Source: an uncultured Prevotella sp. (GTDB lineage: Bacteria > Bacteroidota > Bacteroidia > Bacteroidales > Bacteroidaceae). From it: DNA of 5,823 bases. The translations under genes and the position numbers were made by a program. The notes under the pieces are model-generated. The model was given only the letters and a program-made list of their open reading frames with translations, did no database searches and was not told the DNA's origin. Where the stretch lies: the NCBI GenBank assembly GCA_947304695.1, contig CAMZBS010000101.1, positions 1-5,823 on the forward strand, given 5' to 3'. Below are positions 1 through 5,144 of this stretch, piece after piece. Numbering within the stretch: position 1 is the stretch's first letter; each line of letters opens with the position of its first letter.

Positions 1-502
1 CCTTGGTCATAGGAGCCAAGCAGTTGGTGGTGCAAGAAGCAGCTGAAATAACGGTGTCAGCAGGAGTCAGGGTCTTGTGGTTCACGTTGTAAACGATGGT
101 GGGCAGGTCGTTGCCAGCAGGAGCAGAAATCACAACCTTCTTAGCACCAGCAGTCAGGTGAGCAGAAGCCTTCTCCTTAGAGGTGTAGAAGCCTGTGCAC
201 TCCAGGACAACGTCTACATCCAGCTTGCCCCAAGGCAGCTCGGCAGCGTTAGGAATAGCATAGATGGTGATCTTCTTGCCATCGACAACGATGAAGTCCT
301 CACCTGCCTCGACAGTGTGCTTGTTCTCGCCGAACTTACCGCAGAAACCGCCCTGAGCAGTGTCATACTTCAGAAGGTGAGCCAGCATCTTGGGGCTGGT
401 CAGGTCGTTGATTGCTACTACTTCATAACCTTCAGCCTCGAACATCTGACGGAAAGCGAGGCGACCGATACGGCCAAAACCGTTAATTGCAACTTTTGTC
501 AT
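1..502 (-). CDS. gap: Glyceraldehyde-3-phosphate dehydrogenase, N-terminal half (cut by window edge)
   Basis: Cytoplasmic glycolytic enzyme that converts glyceraldehyde 3-phosphate, NAD+ and phosphate to 1,3-bisphosphoglycerate. Reading the minus strand from the ATG at 502-500 gives 167 residues before the left edge, about half of the usual 330-340. The N-terminus [14 protein letters not shown] is the Rossmann dinucleotide-binding motif of the family. Asp33, in INDL, sits where NAD-specific enzymes carry the ribose-binding aspartate, so NAD rather than NADP use is inferred. ECTGFY (101-106) and the active-site motif SCTTNCLAP (156-164), with catalytic Cys157, are intact. The substrate-binding C-terminal half lies outside the window. 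The gene diverges from mscL and has its own promoter at 553-560. Identity is secure; which paralogue it is, if the genome has several, cannot be told. Confidence 0.97.
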   Translation of the reverse strand, partial: MTKVAINGFGRIGRLAFRQMFEAEGYEVVAINDLTSPKMLAHLLKYDTAQGGFCGKFGENKHTVEAGEDFIVVDGKKITIYAIPNAAELPWGKLDVDVVLECTGFYTSKEKASAHLTAGAKKVVISAPAGNDLPTIVYNVNHKTLTPADTVISAASCTTNCLAPMTK

Positions 503-511
503 TTTACTTTG

Positions 512-525
512 CTTTTAATTAAAAG
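512..525. repeat. Perfect 14-bp AT-rich palindrome in the gap leader
   Basis: CTTTTAATTAAAAG is its own reverse complement. It lies between the predicted gap start site and the ATG, so it would be transcribed in the gap 5' leader. It could be a protein-binding site, but it has no loop for an RNA hairpin, and AT-rich leaders form such palindromes easily. No function is assigned. Confidence 0.5.
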
Positions 526-552
526 AAATGTTGTTGTTTGTATTTCTGGCCG

Positions 553-560
553 CAAAGTTA
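553..560 (-). promoter_or_regulatory. Bacteroidota -7 box of gap
   Basis: The minus strand reads TAACTTTG here, a perfect match to the Bacteroidota sigma(ABfr) -7 consensus TAnnTTTG. Transcription would start about 545-548 and give a leader of roughly 45 nt before the gap ATG. No convincing -33 TTTG is visible at the usual 19-21 nt spacing; the nearest clean TTG is about 24 nt upstream. Confidence 0.75.
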
Positions 561-616
561 CGAAAAAAATCTTGAACTGAGCCTCAATTGCAGTCTTAAT
601 AAACAAAAAAAAATTC

Positions 617-668
617 TGTCAACTCTAAAAATTAATCTATGTCAATGCTGAAACAGCCAGATTGTCAA
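617..668. repeat. Three TGTCAA hexamers at exact 23-bp intervals
   Basis: TGTCAA occurs at 617-622, 640-645 and 663-668, each start 23 bp after the last, close to two DNA helix turns. The third copy lies in a 14-mer (658-671) that recurs exactly in the hisG leader (4227-4240). The spacing is seen directly in the sequence. A role as regulator-binding sites for gap or mscL is only a possibility, since three hexamers in AT-rich DNA can arise by chance. Confidence 0.35.
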
Positions 669-750
669 ATACAGATGGCAAAAAACGGGGAATATGTATT
701 CTGAGGTAAAAAAAGAGAGGGGAAATGTGGGAGATATGAAAATTTTTTCC

Positions 751-758
751 TACTTTTG
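751..758 (+). promoter_or_regulatory. Bacteroidota -7 box of mscL
   Basis: TACTTTTG followed by CA is a perfect TAnnTTTG match, 44 nt before the mscL ATG. The predicted start near 764-766 gives a leader of about 38 nt. A weak -33-like TGTG lies at 726-729, 21 nt upstream. The leader (AAATTAAAAACAATAACG) is A-rich with no Shine-Dalgarno sequence, as is common in this phylum. Confidence 0.75.
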
Positions 759-802
759 CATCAGCAAACAATTATATAACCAAATTAAAAACAATAACGA
801 TT

Positions 803-1198
803 ATGGGATTTATCAGTGAATTCAAAGAGTTTGCCATGAAGGGCAACGTGATGGACATGGCCGTTGGTGTGATCATTGGCGGTGCATTCGGTAAGATTGT
901 GAGCTCACTCGTAGACGACATCCTGATGCCGTTAGTGGGCTTGGTCACGGGCAACGTGGATTTCACAAAGCTGGAGTTTGCCTTCGGCGAGGGTGACCTG
1001 GCTGCCACATTGAAGTACGGTAACTTCATTCAGAACGTGGTCGACTTCCTGATTGTGGCCTTCTGTATCTTCCTGATGCTGAAGGGCATTAACAAGCTGA
1101 ACCGCAAAAAGGAGGAGGCTCCTGCTCCCGAGGCTCCCAAGGGTCCCACCCAGGAAGAGCTGCTGGCTGAGATTCGCGACCTGCTGAAGCAGAAGTAA
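803..1198 (+). CDS. mscL: Large-conductance mechanosensitive channel MscL
   Basis: Inner-membrane homopentameric channel that opens under high membrane tension and releases solutes during hypo-osmotic shock. The 131-residue product is close to the 136 of E. coli MscL and keeps its layout: an amphipathic N-terminal helix ([11 protein letters not shown], 6-16), TM1 (about 17-42, [20 protein letters not shown]), a periplasmic loop (about 46-70), TM2 (about 73-95, ending in [12 protein letters not shown]), and a cytoplasmic helix with [10 protein letters not shown] and the C-terminal EIRDLLK bundle. Pore residues Gly22 and Val23 are kept; position 19, Leu in E. coli, is Met here. An Ala/Pro-rich linker (107-116) precedes the C-terminal helix. 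The ATG is supported by alignment with E. coli and by the promoter upstream. A terminator follows, so it is probably transcribed alone. Confidence 0.97.
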   Translation: MGFISEFKEFAMKGNVMDMAVGVIIGGAFGKIVSSLVDDILMPLVGLVTGNVDFTKLEFAFGEGDLAATLKYGNFIQNVVDFLIVAFCIFLMLKGINKLNRKKEEAPAPEAPKGPTQEELLAEIRDLLKQK

Positions 1199-1222
1199 AT
1201 CAAGAAATCAACACCTTTTTAT

Positions 1223-1262
1223 ATATAAGACGGTCGGAAATGGCCGTCTTATATTTTATTTT
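1223..1262 (+). terminator. Rho-independent terminator after mscL
   Basis: ATATAAGACGG (1223-1233) pairs perfectly with CCGTCTTATAT (1244-1254). A further U-G and C-G pair can form inside, leaving a six-base loop (GGAAAT). TTTATTTT follows at 1255-1262. The hairpin begins 24 nt after the mscL stop. The opposite strand has no comparable T tract, so it should act only on plus-strand transcription. Confidence 0.88.
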
Positions 1263-1264
1263 CG

Positions 1265-1272
1265 TAATTTTG
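1265..1272 (+). promoter_or_regulatory. Bacteroidota -7 box of the SulP transporter gene
   Basis: TAATTTTG followed by CA is a perfect TAnnTTTG match, 35 nt before the ATG at 1308. The -33 region would fall inside the mscL terminator hairpin, and no TTTG is recognisable there. The predicted start near 1278-1280 gives a leader of about 28 nt. The box begins 3 nt after the terminator tail, which suggests the transporter has its own promoter rather than relying on read-through from mscL. Confidence 0.68.
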
Positions 1273-1307
1273 CAGCCGTTATTCAATAGGTAAGAAACAC
1301 AAGAGAA

Positions 1308-2990
1308 ATGAAAAAGACATTTGACTTCAAGCCGAAGATGATTTCGGCTGTCAAGAATTACAACCGACAGACGCTCATGGCCGACGTGATGGCTGGTGTG
1401 ATTGTTGGTATCGTGGCACTGCCGCTGGCCATTGCCTTCGGCATTGCCTCAGGCGTATCGCCCGAAAAGGGCATCATCACTGCCATCGTGGCCGGACTGG
1501 CCATCTCGCTGTTGGGCGGCAGCAAGGTACAGATAGGCGGTCCCACGGGTGCCTTTATCGTGATTGTGGCAGGCATCATCAACCAGTACGGCATTCAGGG
1601 ACTGACCATCGCCACACTGATGGCCGGTGTGTTCCTCATCGGCTTCGGCCTGCTGCGTCTGGGCACCATCATCAAATACATTCCCTACCCCATCATTGTG
1701 GGATTTACCAGCGGTATTGCCGTGACCATCTTCACCACGCAGGTGAAAGACCTCCTGGGCATGGACATGGGCTATGTGCCCAGCGATTTCATTGAGAAAT
1801 GGATTGCCTACGCCCAAAGCCTGGGCACCATTGACCCGTGGAGTGCCGCCGTGGGACTGGTCAGCGTGGCCATCATTGCCGCAACGCCGAAATTCAGCAA
1901 GAGGGTTCCCGGCTCGCTGGTGGCTATCATCATCATGACGGTGGCCGCCCTGCTGCTGAAACAATATGCTGGGGTGACCACAATCGAGACTATCGGTGAC
2001 CGCTTTAGCATCAACTCGCAACTGCCCGATGCAGTGGTACCCCAACTGTCGTGGGAAACCATCAAAGGCTTGGTGGCTCCTGCTATGACAATTGCCGTGC
2101 TGGGAGCCATTGAGAGCCTGCTGTCGGCTACAGTGGCCGACGGTGTGATTGGCGACCATCATAATTCGAATACGGAGCTGATAGGTCAGGGTGTGGCCAA
2201 CATTGTCTCGCCTCTGTTCGGCGGTATTCCTGCCACGGGTGCCATTGCCCGCACAATGACCAACATCAACAACGGTGGGCGCACCCCCATAGCTGGTATT
2301 GTGCATGCCGTGGTGCTGCTGCTCATCTTCTTGTTTCTCATGCCGCTGGCACAGTACATACCGATGGCCTGTCTGGCTGGCGTGCTGGTGGTGGTGAGCT
2401 ATGGCATGAGTGGCTGGCGTTCGTTCCTGGCCCTGATGCGCAATCCCAAGAGCGACATCACGGTGTTGGTGCTGACGTTCCTGCTCACCATTATCTTCGA
2501 CCTTACAGTGGCCATCGAGGTGGGACTTATCTGTGCCTGCCTTCTCTTCATGCGCCGTATGAGTGAGACCACCGATGTCAAAGCTATATACGACGAGATT
2601 GACCTGAACGAAGATGCCGATATGCAGAAGGGCAACCTGGAGCATCTGACCATTCCCAAAGGTGTGGAGGTTTACGAGATTATCGGACCCTACTTCTTTG
2701 GTGCCGGTAACCGTTTCGAAGACATCATGGGCCGCTATGGCGACCGTCCGAAGGTGAGAATCATCCGTATGCGTAAGGTGCCCTTCATCGACTCAACAGG
2801 TCTGCACAATCTGGAGAACCTGTGTCTGATGAGCCAGAAGGAAGGCATTACGATTGTGCTCTCAGGCGTTAACCAGAAAGTGGAAACGGTATTGAAGCGC
2901 AACCACTTCGACCTGCTGCTGGGCGAAGAGAACATCTGCAACCACATTGACCTGGCACTGGCAAGAGCCAATGAGATTGTGAAAAAGTAG
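1308..2990 (+). CDS. SulP/SLC26-family inorganic anion transporter with C-terminal STAS domain
   Basis: Inner-membrane secondary transporter of the SulP (SLC26) family. Members move sulfate, bicarbonate, C4-dicarboxylates or other anions, and the substrate here cannot be read from sequence. At 560 residues it is close to E. coli DauA (559), which it resembles most from memory. Hydrophobic segments run from about 26 to 415, with VALPLAIAFGIASGVSPEKG in the first repeat, the GGPTGA substrate-site motif of TM3 (77-82), GAIESLLSATVADG with Glu269 in TM8 (266-279), and the ELIGQGVANI and GGIPATGAIARTMTN motifs (290-319). The transmembrane part ends in LLFMRR (412-417). A cytoplasmic STAS domain follows (about 445-555) with FIDSTGL (493-499), the anti-sigma-antagonist-type loop. 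The gene has its own promoter, is intact, and ends 6 nt from a convergent gene. Bicarbonate or dicarboxylate transport are equally plausible alternatives to sulfate. Confidence 0.93.
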   Translation: MKKTFDFKPKMISAVKNYNRQTLMADVMAGVIVGIVALPLAIAFGIASGVSPEKGIITAIVAGLAISLLGGSKVQIGGPTGAFIVIVAGIINQYGIQGLTIATLMAGVFLIGFGLLRLGTIIKYIPYPIIVGFTSGIAVTIFTTQVKDLLGMDMGYVPSDFIEKWIAYAQSLGTIDPWSAAVGLVSVAIIAATPKFSKRVPGSLVAIIIMTVAALLLKQYAGVTTIETIGDRFSINSQLPDAVVPQLSWETIKGLVAPAMTIAVLGAIESLLSATVADGVIGDHHNSNTELIGQGVANIVSPLFGGIPATGAIARTMTNINNGGRTPIAGIVHAVVLLLIFLFLMPLAQYIPMACLAGVLVVVSYGMSGWRSFLALMRNPKSDITVLVLTFLLTIIFDLTVAIEVGLICACLLFMRRMSETTDVKAIYDEIDLNEDADMQKGNLEHLTIPKGVEVYEIIGPYFFGAGNRFEDIMGRYGDRPKVRIIRMRKVPFIDSTGLHNLENLCLMSQKEGITIVLSGVNQKVETVLKRNHFDLLLGEENICNHIDLALARANEIVKK

Positions 2991-2996
2991 AAGGGA

Positions 2997-4136
2997 TCAT
3001 ATTTTGTACTTGCTGCGATGACGCTCGTTGCGCGACTTCTGGGGCGACGAGCTGACAGACGAAGCTGCACGCACGCCACGGTAACCGCCGTGGCGTTGTC
3101 GTATCTGCTGCACATAGTCCACTGTCTCACTGCCACGCATGTAGCCGTTTTTCACCTCAGGAGCATTGTAGTATTCAGGCTGGCTGAGTCGTAACACATA
3201 AACGGACACCTGATCCCAGCTGCTGGGATTGCGTCCGTCACGGCGGGCCAGTGCCATAGCGTCACGAATGTGATGTGGGCCTCCGTTGTAAGCAGCCAAG
3301 ACAAAGTTCTGCCGTTCACGACGGTCATGGATGTCGCTGAAGCCACGCTCCAGTTCGGCTAAATAGCGGGCTGCCGCAGCTATGTTTTGTTCGGGATTAT
3401 ATAAATCCGAACGCGACAGACCCAGATAATCAGCCGTCGAAGGCATAATCTGCATCAGTCCACAAGCACCCGCCCAGGAATGAGCATGAGGGTCGAACGT
3501 TGACTCCTGATAGCATTGGGCAGCCATAAGCCGCCAGTCCCAGTGAATAGGCTGACAATAGCGCTGGAACAACGCATCATAGCGCGAGATGATGCCACCC
3601 TGCTTGTTGAGCATGGGCGCAAACACCTTACGCTTCACCCTGCCCGTGGTCAGCAGACGGTGTTCTTCGGCACGGGCCAGCTCCATGCGCTGTGGTGAAT
3701 ACCATCGTTGAAGTGTTTCGCTAAGCATAGGCTTGCCATCAGCCACTTTCCATCCTGGGCCAGTAGAGTCAGCTTGAGAAAGAGGGAAAGCCACCATGTC
3801 GGCATCACCGGCAGCCAGCCGCGACAACAACTCAGCCGTGTCGCGGCATAATTCCATGCGCAACCGAACGCCTAACGAGTCGGCCAGTTGCTGACATAGC
3901 ATGGCATGGATGCCCAAAGCACGTCCATGATAGTCATAATAGGTTTCAGGACCTGAGAGTGTGAGCGCAATGAGTTCGCCAGAGGCCTCAATGGCTTCCA
4001 AGTCGAAAGCCTCATCATTCGCTACTGTTGCCGATGCTCCAACCTCTTCGCCCCAAGGAGCCACCACACGCTGACGAGGCTTGCTACAGGCAGCCATCAG
4101 AAGAAAAAACAGAATAAATATGCTGTATGATTTCAA
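2997..4136 (-). CDS. MltF-like lytic transglycosylase lipoprotein with shortened solute-binding domain
   Basis: Predicted envelope lipoprotein that cleaves peptidoglycan glycan strands. The N-terminus is a lipoprotein signal peptide with lipobox LMAAC (Cys17); CSKP after it is not the acidic surface-export signal seen in some Bacteroidota. Residues 50-120 resemble the first lobe of an SBP_bac_3 domain (SGELIALTL, then DADMVAFPLS). The sequence then passes to GWKVADGKPMLSETLQRWYS (128-147), which resembles the very end of that domain, so most of the second lobe is missing. The SLT domain (about 180-325) is complete: catalytic Glu211 in YQES, GLMQIMPSTA (226-235) and AAYNGG (281-286). A basic Ser/Arg/Lys-rich tail follows (354-379). 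Total length is 379 against about 520 for E. coli MltF. The start is TTG at 4136-4134; it gives the ideal signal peptide, the next Met (14) would destroy it, and I found no upstream in-frame ATG before a stop. MltF-like is the best family call. Confidence 0.88.
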   Translation of the reverse strand: MKSYSIFILFFLLMAACSKPRQRVVAPWGEEVGASATVANDEAFDLEAIEASGELIALTLSGPETYYDYHGRALGIHAMLCQQLADSLGVRLRMELCRDTAELLSRLAAGDADMVAFPLSQADSTGPGWKVADGKPMLSETLQRWYSPQRMELARAEEHRLLTTGRVKRKVFAPMLNKQGGIISRYDALFQRYCQPIHWDWRLMAAQCYQESTFDPHAHSWAGACGLMQIMPSTADYLGLSRSDLYNPEQNIAAAARYLAELERGFSDIHDRRERQNFVLAAYNGGPHHIRDAMALARRDGRNPSSWDQVSVYVLRLSQPEYYNAPEVKNGYMRGSETVDYVQQIRQRHGGYRGVRAASSVSSSPQKSRNERHRSKYKI

Positions 4137-4155
4137 TTCCGTACGTTTTTTGCTG

Positions 4156-4163
4156 CAAAAATA
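4156..4163 (-). promoter_or_regulatory. Bacteroidota -7 box of the transglycosylase gene
   Basis: The minus strand reads TATTTTTG followed by CA, a perfect TAnnTTTG match. Transcription would start near 4148-4150, leaving only about 13 nt before the TTG start codon, a very short leader. A TTG lies 14 nt upstream, shorter than the usual spacing, so the -33 element is unclear. Confidence 0.68.
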
Positions 4164-4172
4164 CGCATTTTA

Positions 4173-4203
4173 TTGCACAATCGGGAATTTTTGCTTAATT
4201 TTG
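4173..4203 (+). promoter_or_regulatory. hisG promoter (-33 and -7 elements)
   Basis: The -7 box TAATTTTG (4196-4203), followed by CA, is a perfect TAnnTTTG match. TTG at 4173-4175 lies 20 nt upstream, fitting the -33 spacing, making this the most complete promoter in the window. The predicted start near 4209-4211 gives a leader of about 60 nt that contains the 8-bp repeat array. The promoter is back to back with that of the transglycosylase gene, and their -33 regions overlap. Confidence 0.75.
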
Positions 4204-4221
4204 CACCGCTTTTTATAAATA

Positions 4222-4261
4222 ATTGTCAGATTGTCAAATAGTAAAATCGTCAAATTGTCAA
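4222..4261 (+). repeat. Five 8-bp tandem units (consensus ATTGTCAA) in the hisG leader
   Basis: Five consecutive 8-mers fill 40 bp: ATTGTCAG, ATTGTCAA, ATAGTAAA, ATCGTCAA and ATTGTCAA. Two are exact and the others differ from the consensus at one to three positions. A more decayed sixth unit (AATAACAA, 4262-4269) ends 1 nt before the hisG ATG. The array lies in the transcribed leader, between the -7 box and the start codon. It is not a histidine-rich leader peptide and shows no attenuator hairpin. It may be a slippage-prone repeat, a repeated binding site, or an unstructured A/U-rich leader. Confidence 0.8.
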
Positions 4262-4270
4262 AATAACAAC

Positions 4271-5122
4271 ATGTTAAGAATTGCCGTACAATCAAAAGGC
4301 CGTCTGTTCGACGACACCATGAACCTGCTCAACGAAGCCGACATCAAAGTGAGTGCTTCGAAGCGAACCCTACTGGTAAGTGCACAGAACTTTCCGCTCG
4401 AAGTGCTCTATTTGCGCGACGACGACATCCCGCAGAGCGTAGCTTCGGGCGTGGCCGACTTAGGTGTGGTGGGCGAAAATGAATATGTGGAACGCGGTGC
4501 CGAGGCAGAAATCGTCTCACGTCTGGGCTTCTCAAAGTGCCGTCTGTCGCTGGCCATCCCCAAGGATATTGAGTATCCGGGACTCTCTTGGTTCCAAGGC
4601 AAGAAGATTGCCACCAGCTATCCCGTCATTCTCAGGAAGTTCCTGAACGAGAACAACATCGATGCTGAGATTCATGTCATCACCGGTTCAGTAGAGATTA
4701 GCCCGGGTATCGGTCTTGCCGATGCCATCTTCGACATTGTGAGTTCCGGTTCCACGCTTGTGAGCAACAACCTGCGCGAAGTGGAAGTGGTCATGCAGAG
4801 CGAAGCGCTGCTCATTGGCTGTGCAAAAATGACAGAAGAGAAGAAGGCTCTGCTCGATCAGATGCTGTTCCGCTTCGAGGCTGTAAGACAGGCGGAAGAC
4901 AAGAAATATGTACGCATGAATGCGCCGAAGGAGCGGCTGCAGGAAATCATCAGCGTGCTGCCTGGCCTGAAGAGTCCCACCATCATACCACTGGCCGATG
5001 AAGGATGGTGCTCCGTTCACACCGTACTCGACGAGAAGCGGTTCTGGGAAATTATCGGCAAATTGAAGGAAATGGGCGCTCAGGGCATTTTGGTCACGCC
5101 TATTGAGAAGATGATTCTTTGA
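4271..5122 (+). CDS. hisG: ATP phosphoribosyltransferase (long form)
   Basis: Catalyses the first committed step of histidine biosynthesis: ATP + PRPP gives N1-(5'-phosphoribosyl)-ATP and pyrophosphate, in the cytoplasm. The 283-residue product is the long, hexamer-forming type, which needs no HisZ partner. It begins MLRIAVQSKGRLFDDT; GVADLGVVGEN (60-70) is typical of the catalytic domain, and the PRPP-binding loop is DIVSSGST (155-162), preceded by GLADAIFD. Residues 210-283 form the C-terminal ACT-like regulatory domain (PTIIPLADEGWCSVHTV, ending TPIEKMIL), the histidine feedback site in this class. The start is the ATG at 4271. An in-frame TTG at 4223 would add 16 residues, but these are translated repeat and have no counterpart in the family. 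hisD follows after 22 nt in what is clearly an operon. Confidence 0.97.
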   Translation: MLRIAVQSKGRLFDDTMNLLNEADIKVSASKRTLLVSAQNFPLEVLYLRDDDIPQSVASGVADLGVVGENEYVERGAEAEIVSRLGFSKCRLSLAIPKDIEYPGLSWFQGKKIATSYPVILRKFLNENNIDAEIHVITGSVEISPGIGLADAIFDIVSSGSTLVSNNLREVEVVMQSEALLIGCAKMTEEKKALLDQMLFRFEAVRQAEDKKYVRMNAPKERLQEIISVLPGLKSPTIIPLADEGWCSVHTVLDEKRFWEIIGKLKEMGAQGILVTPIEKMIL

Positions 5123-5127
5123 GAATT

Positions 5128-5139
5128 AGGAGTTTGGAG
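5128..5139 (+). promoter_or_regulatory. Purine-rich possible ribosome-binding site of hisD
   Basis: The 22-nt gap between hisG and hisD contains AGGAG (5128-5132) and GGAG (5136-5139); the second lies 5 nt before the hisD ATG, a normal Shine-Dalgarno distance. This differs from the other leaders here, which are A-rich without such a motif. It supports ATG 5145 as the start and suggests separate initiation rather than stop-start coupling. Confidence 0.5.
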
Positions 5140-5144
5140 TAGAG

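Larger units (their letters stand above)
503..802. other. Divergent gap / mscL intergenic region
   Basis: About 300 bp of strongly AT-rich DNA between two divergent genes. It holds the gap -7 box (553-560), the mscL -7 box (751-758), the palindrome at 512-525, and three TGTCAA hexamers at 617, 640 and 663 that are exactly 23 bp apart. I see no credible small gene, tRNA, terminator hairpin or mobile-element end. The plus-strand reading frame that crosses the left part is antisense to gap and is not a gene. Confidence 0.7.

Noticed and set aside
77..580. 167-residue plus-strand reading frame at the left edge
   Set aside because: It is antisense to gap, whose motifs including SCTTNCLAP are unmistakable, and its own translation resembles no family I know.
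617..668. TTGACA (minus strand) as sigma-70 type -35 boxes for gap
   Set aside because: Bacteroidota use a different -33/-7 promoter, a perfect TAnnTTTG lies nearer gap, and no matching TATAAT is spaced 17 bp away.
1449..2645. 398-residue minus-strand reading frame inside the SulP gene
   Set aside because: Its translation is extremely rich in His, Gln and Gly, typical of an antisense shadow of a GC-biased membrane-protein gene. It has no recognisable domain or promoter, and the sense strand encodes a complete SulP protein.
4222..4261. Short CRISPR-like array
   Set aside because: The units are contiguous 8-mers with no spacers; it is a simple tandem repeat.
4223..4270. Upstream TTG start that would extend HisG by 16 residues
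   Set aside because: The extra residues are translated 8-bp repeats (SDCQIVKSSNCQNNN), and HisG proteins normally begin at MLRIAVQSKGR, which matches the ATG at 4271.
4204..4270. Histidine attenuator or leader peptide ahead of hisG
   Set aside because: No run of His codons, no competing hairpins and no terminator T tract are present in the leader.
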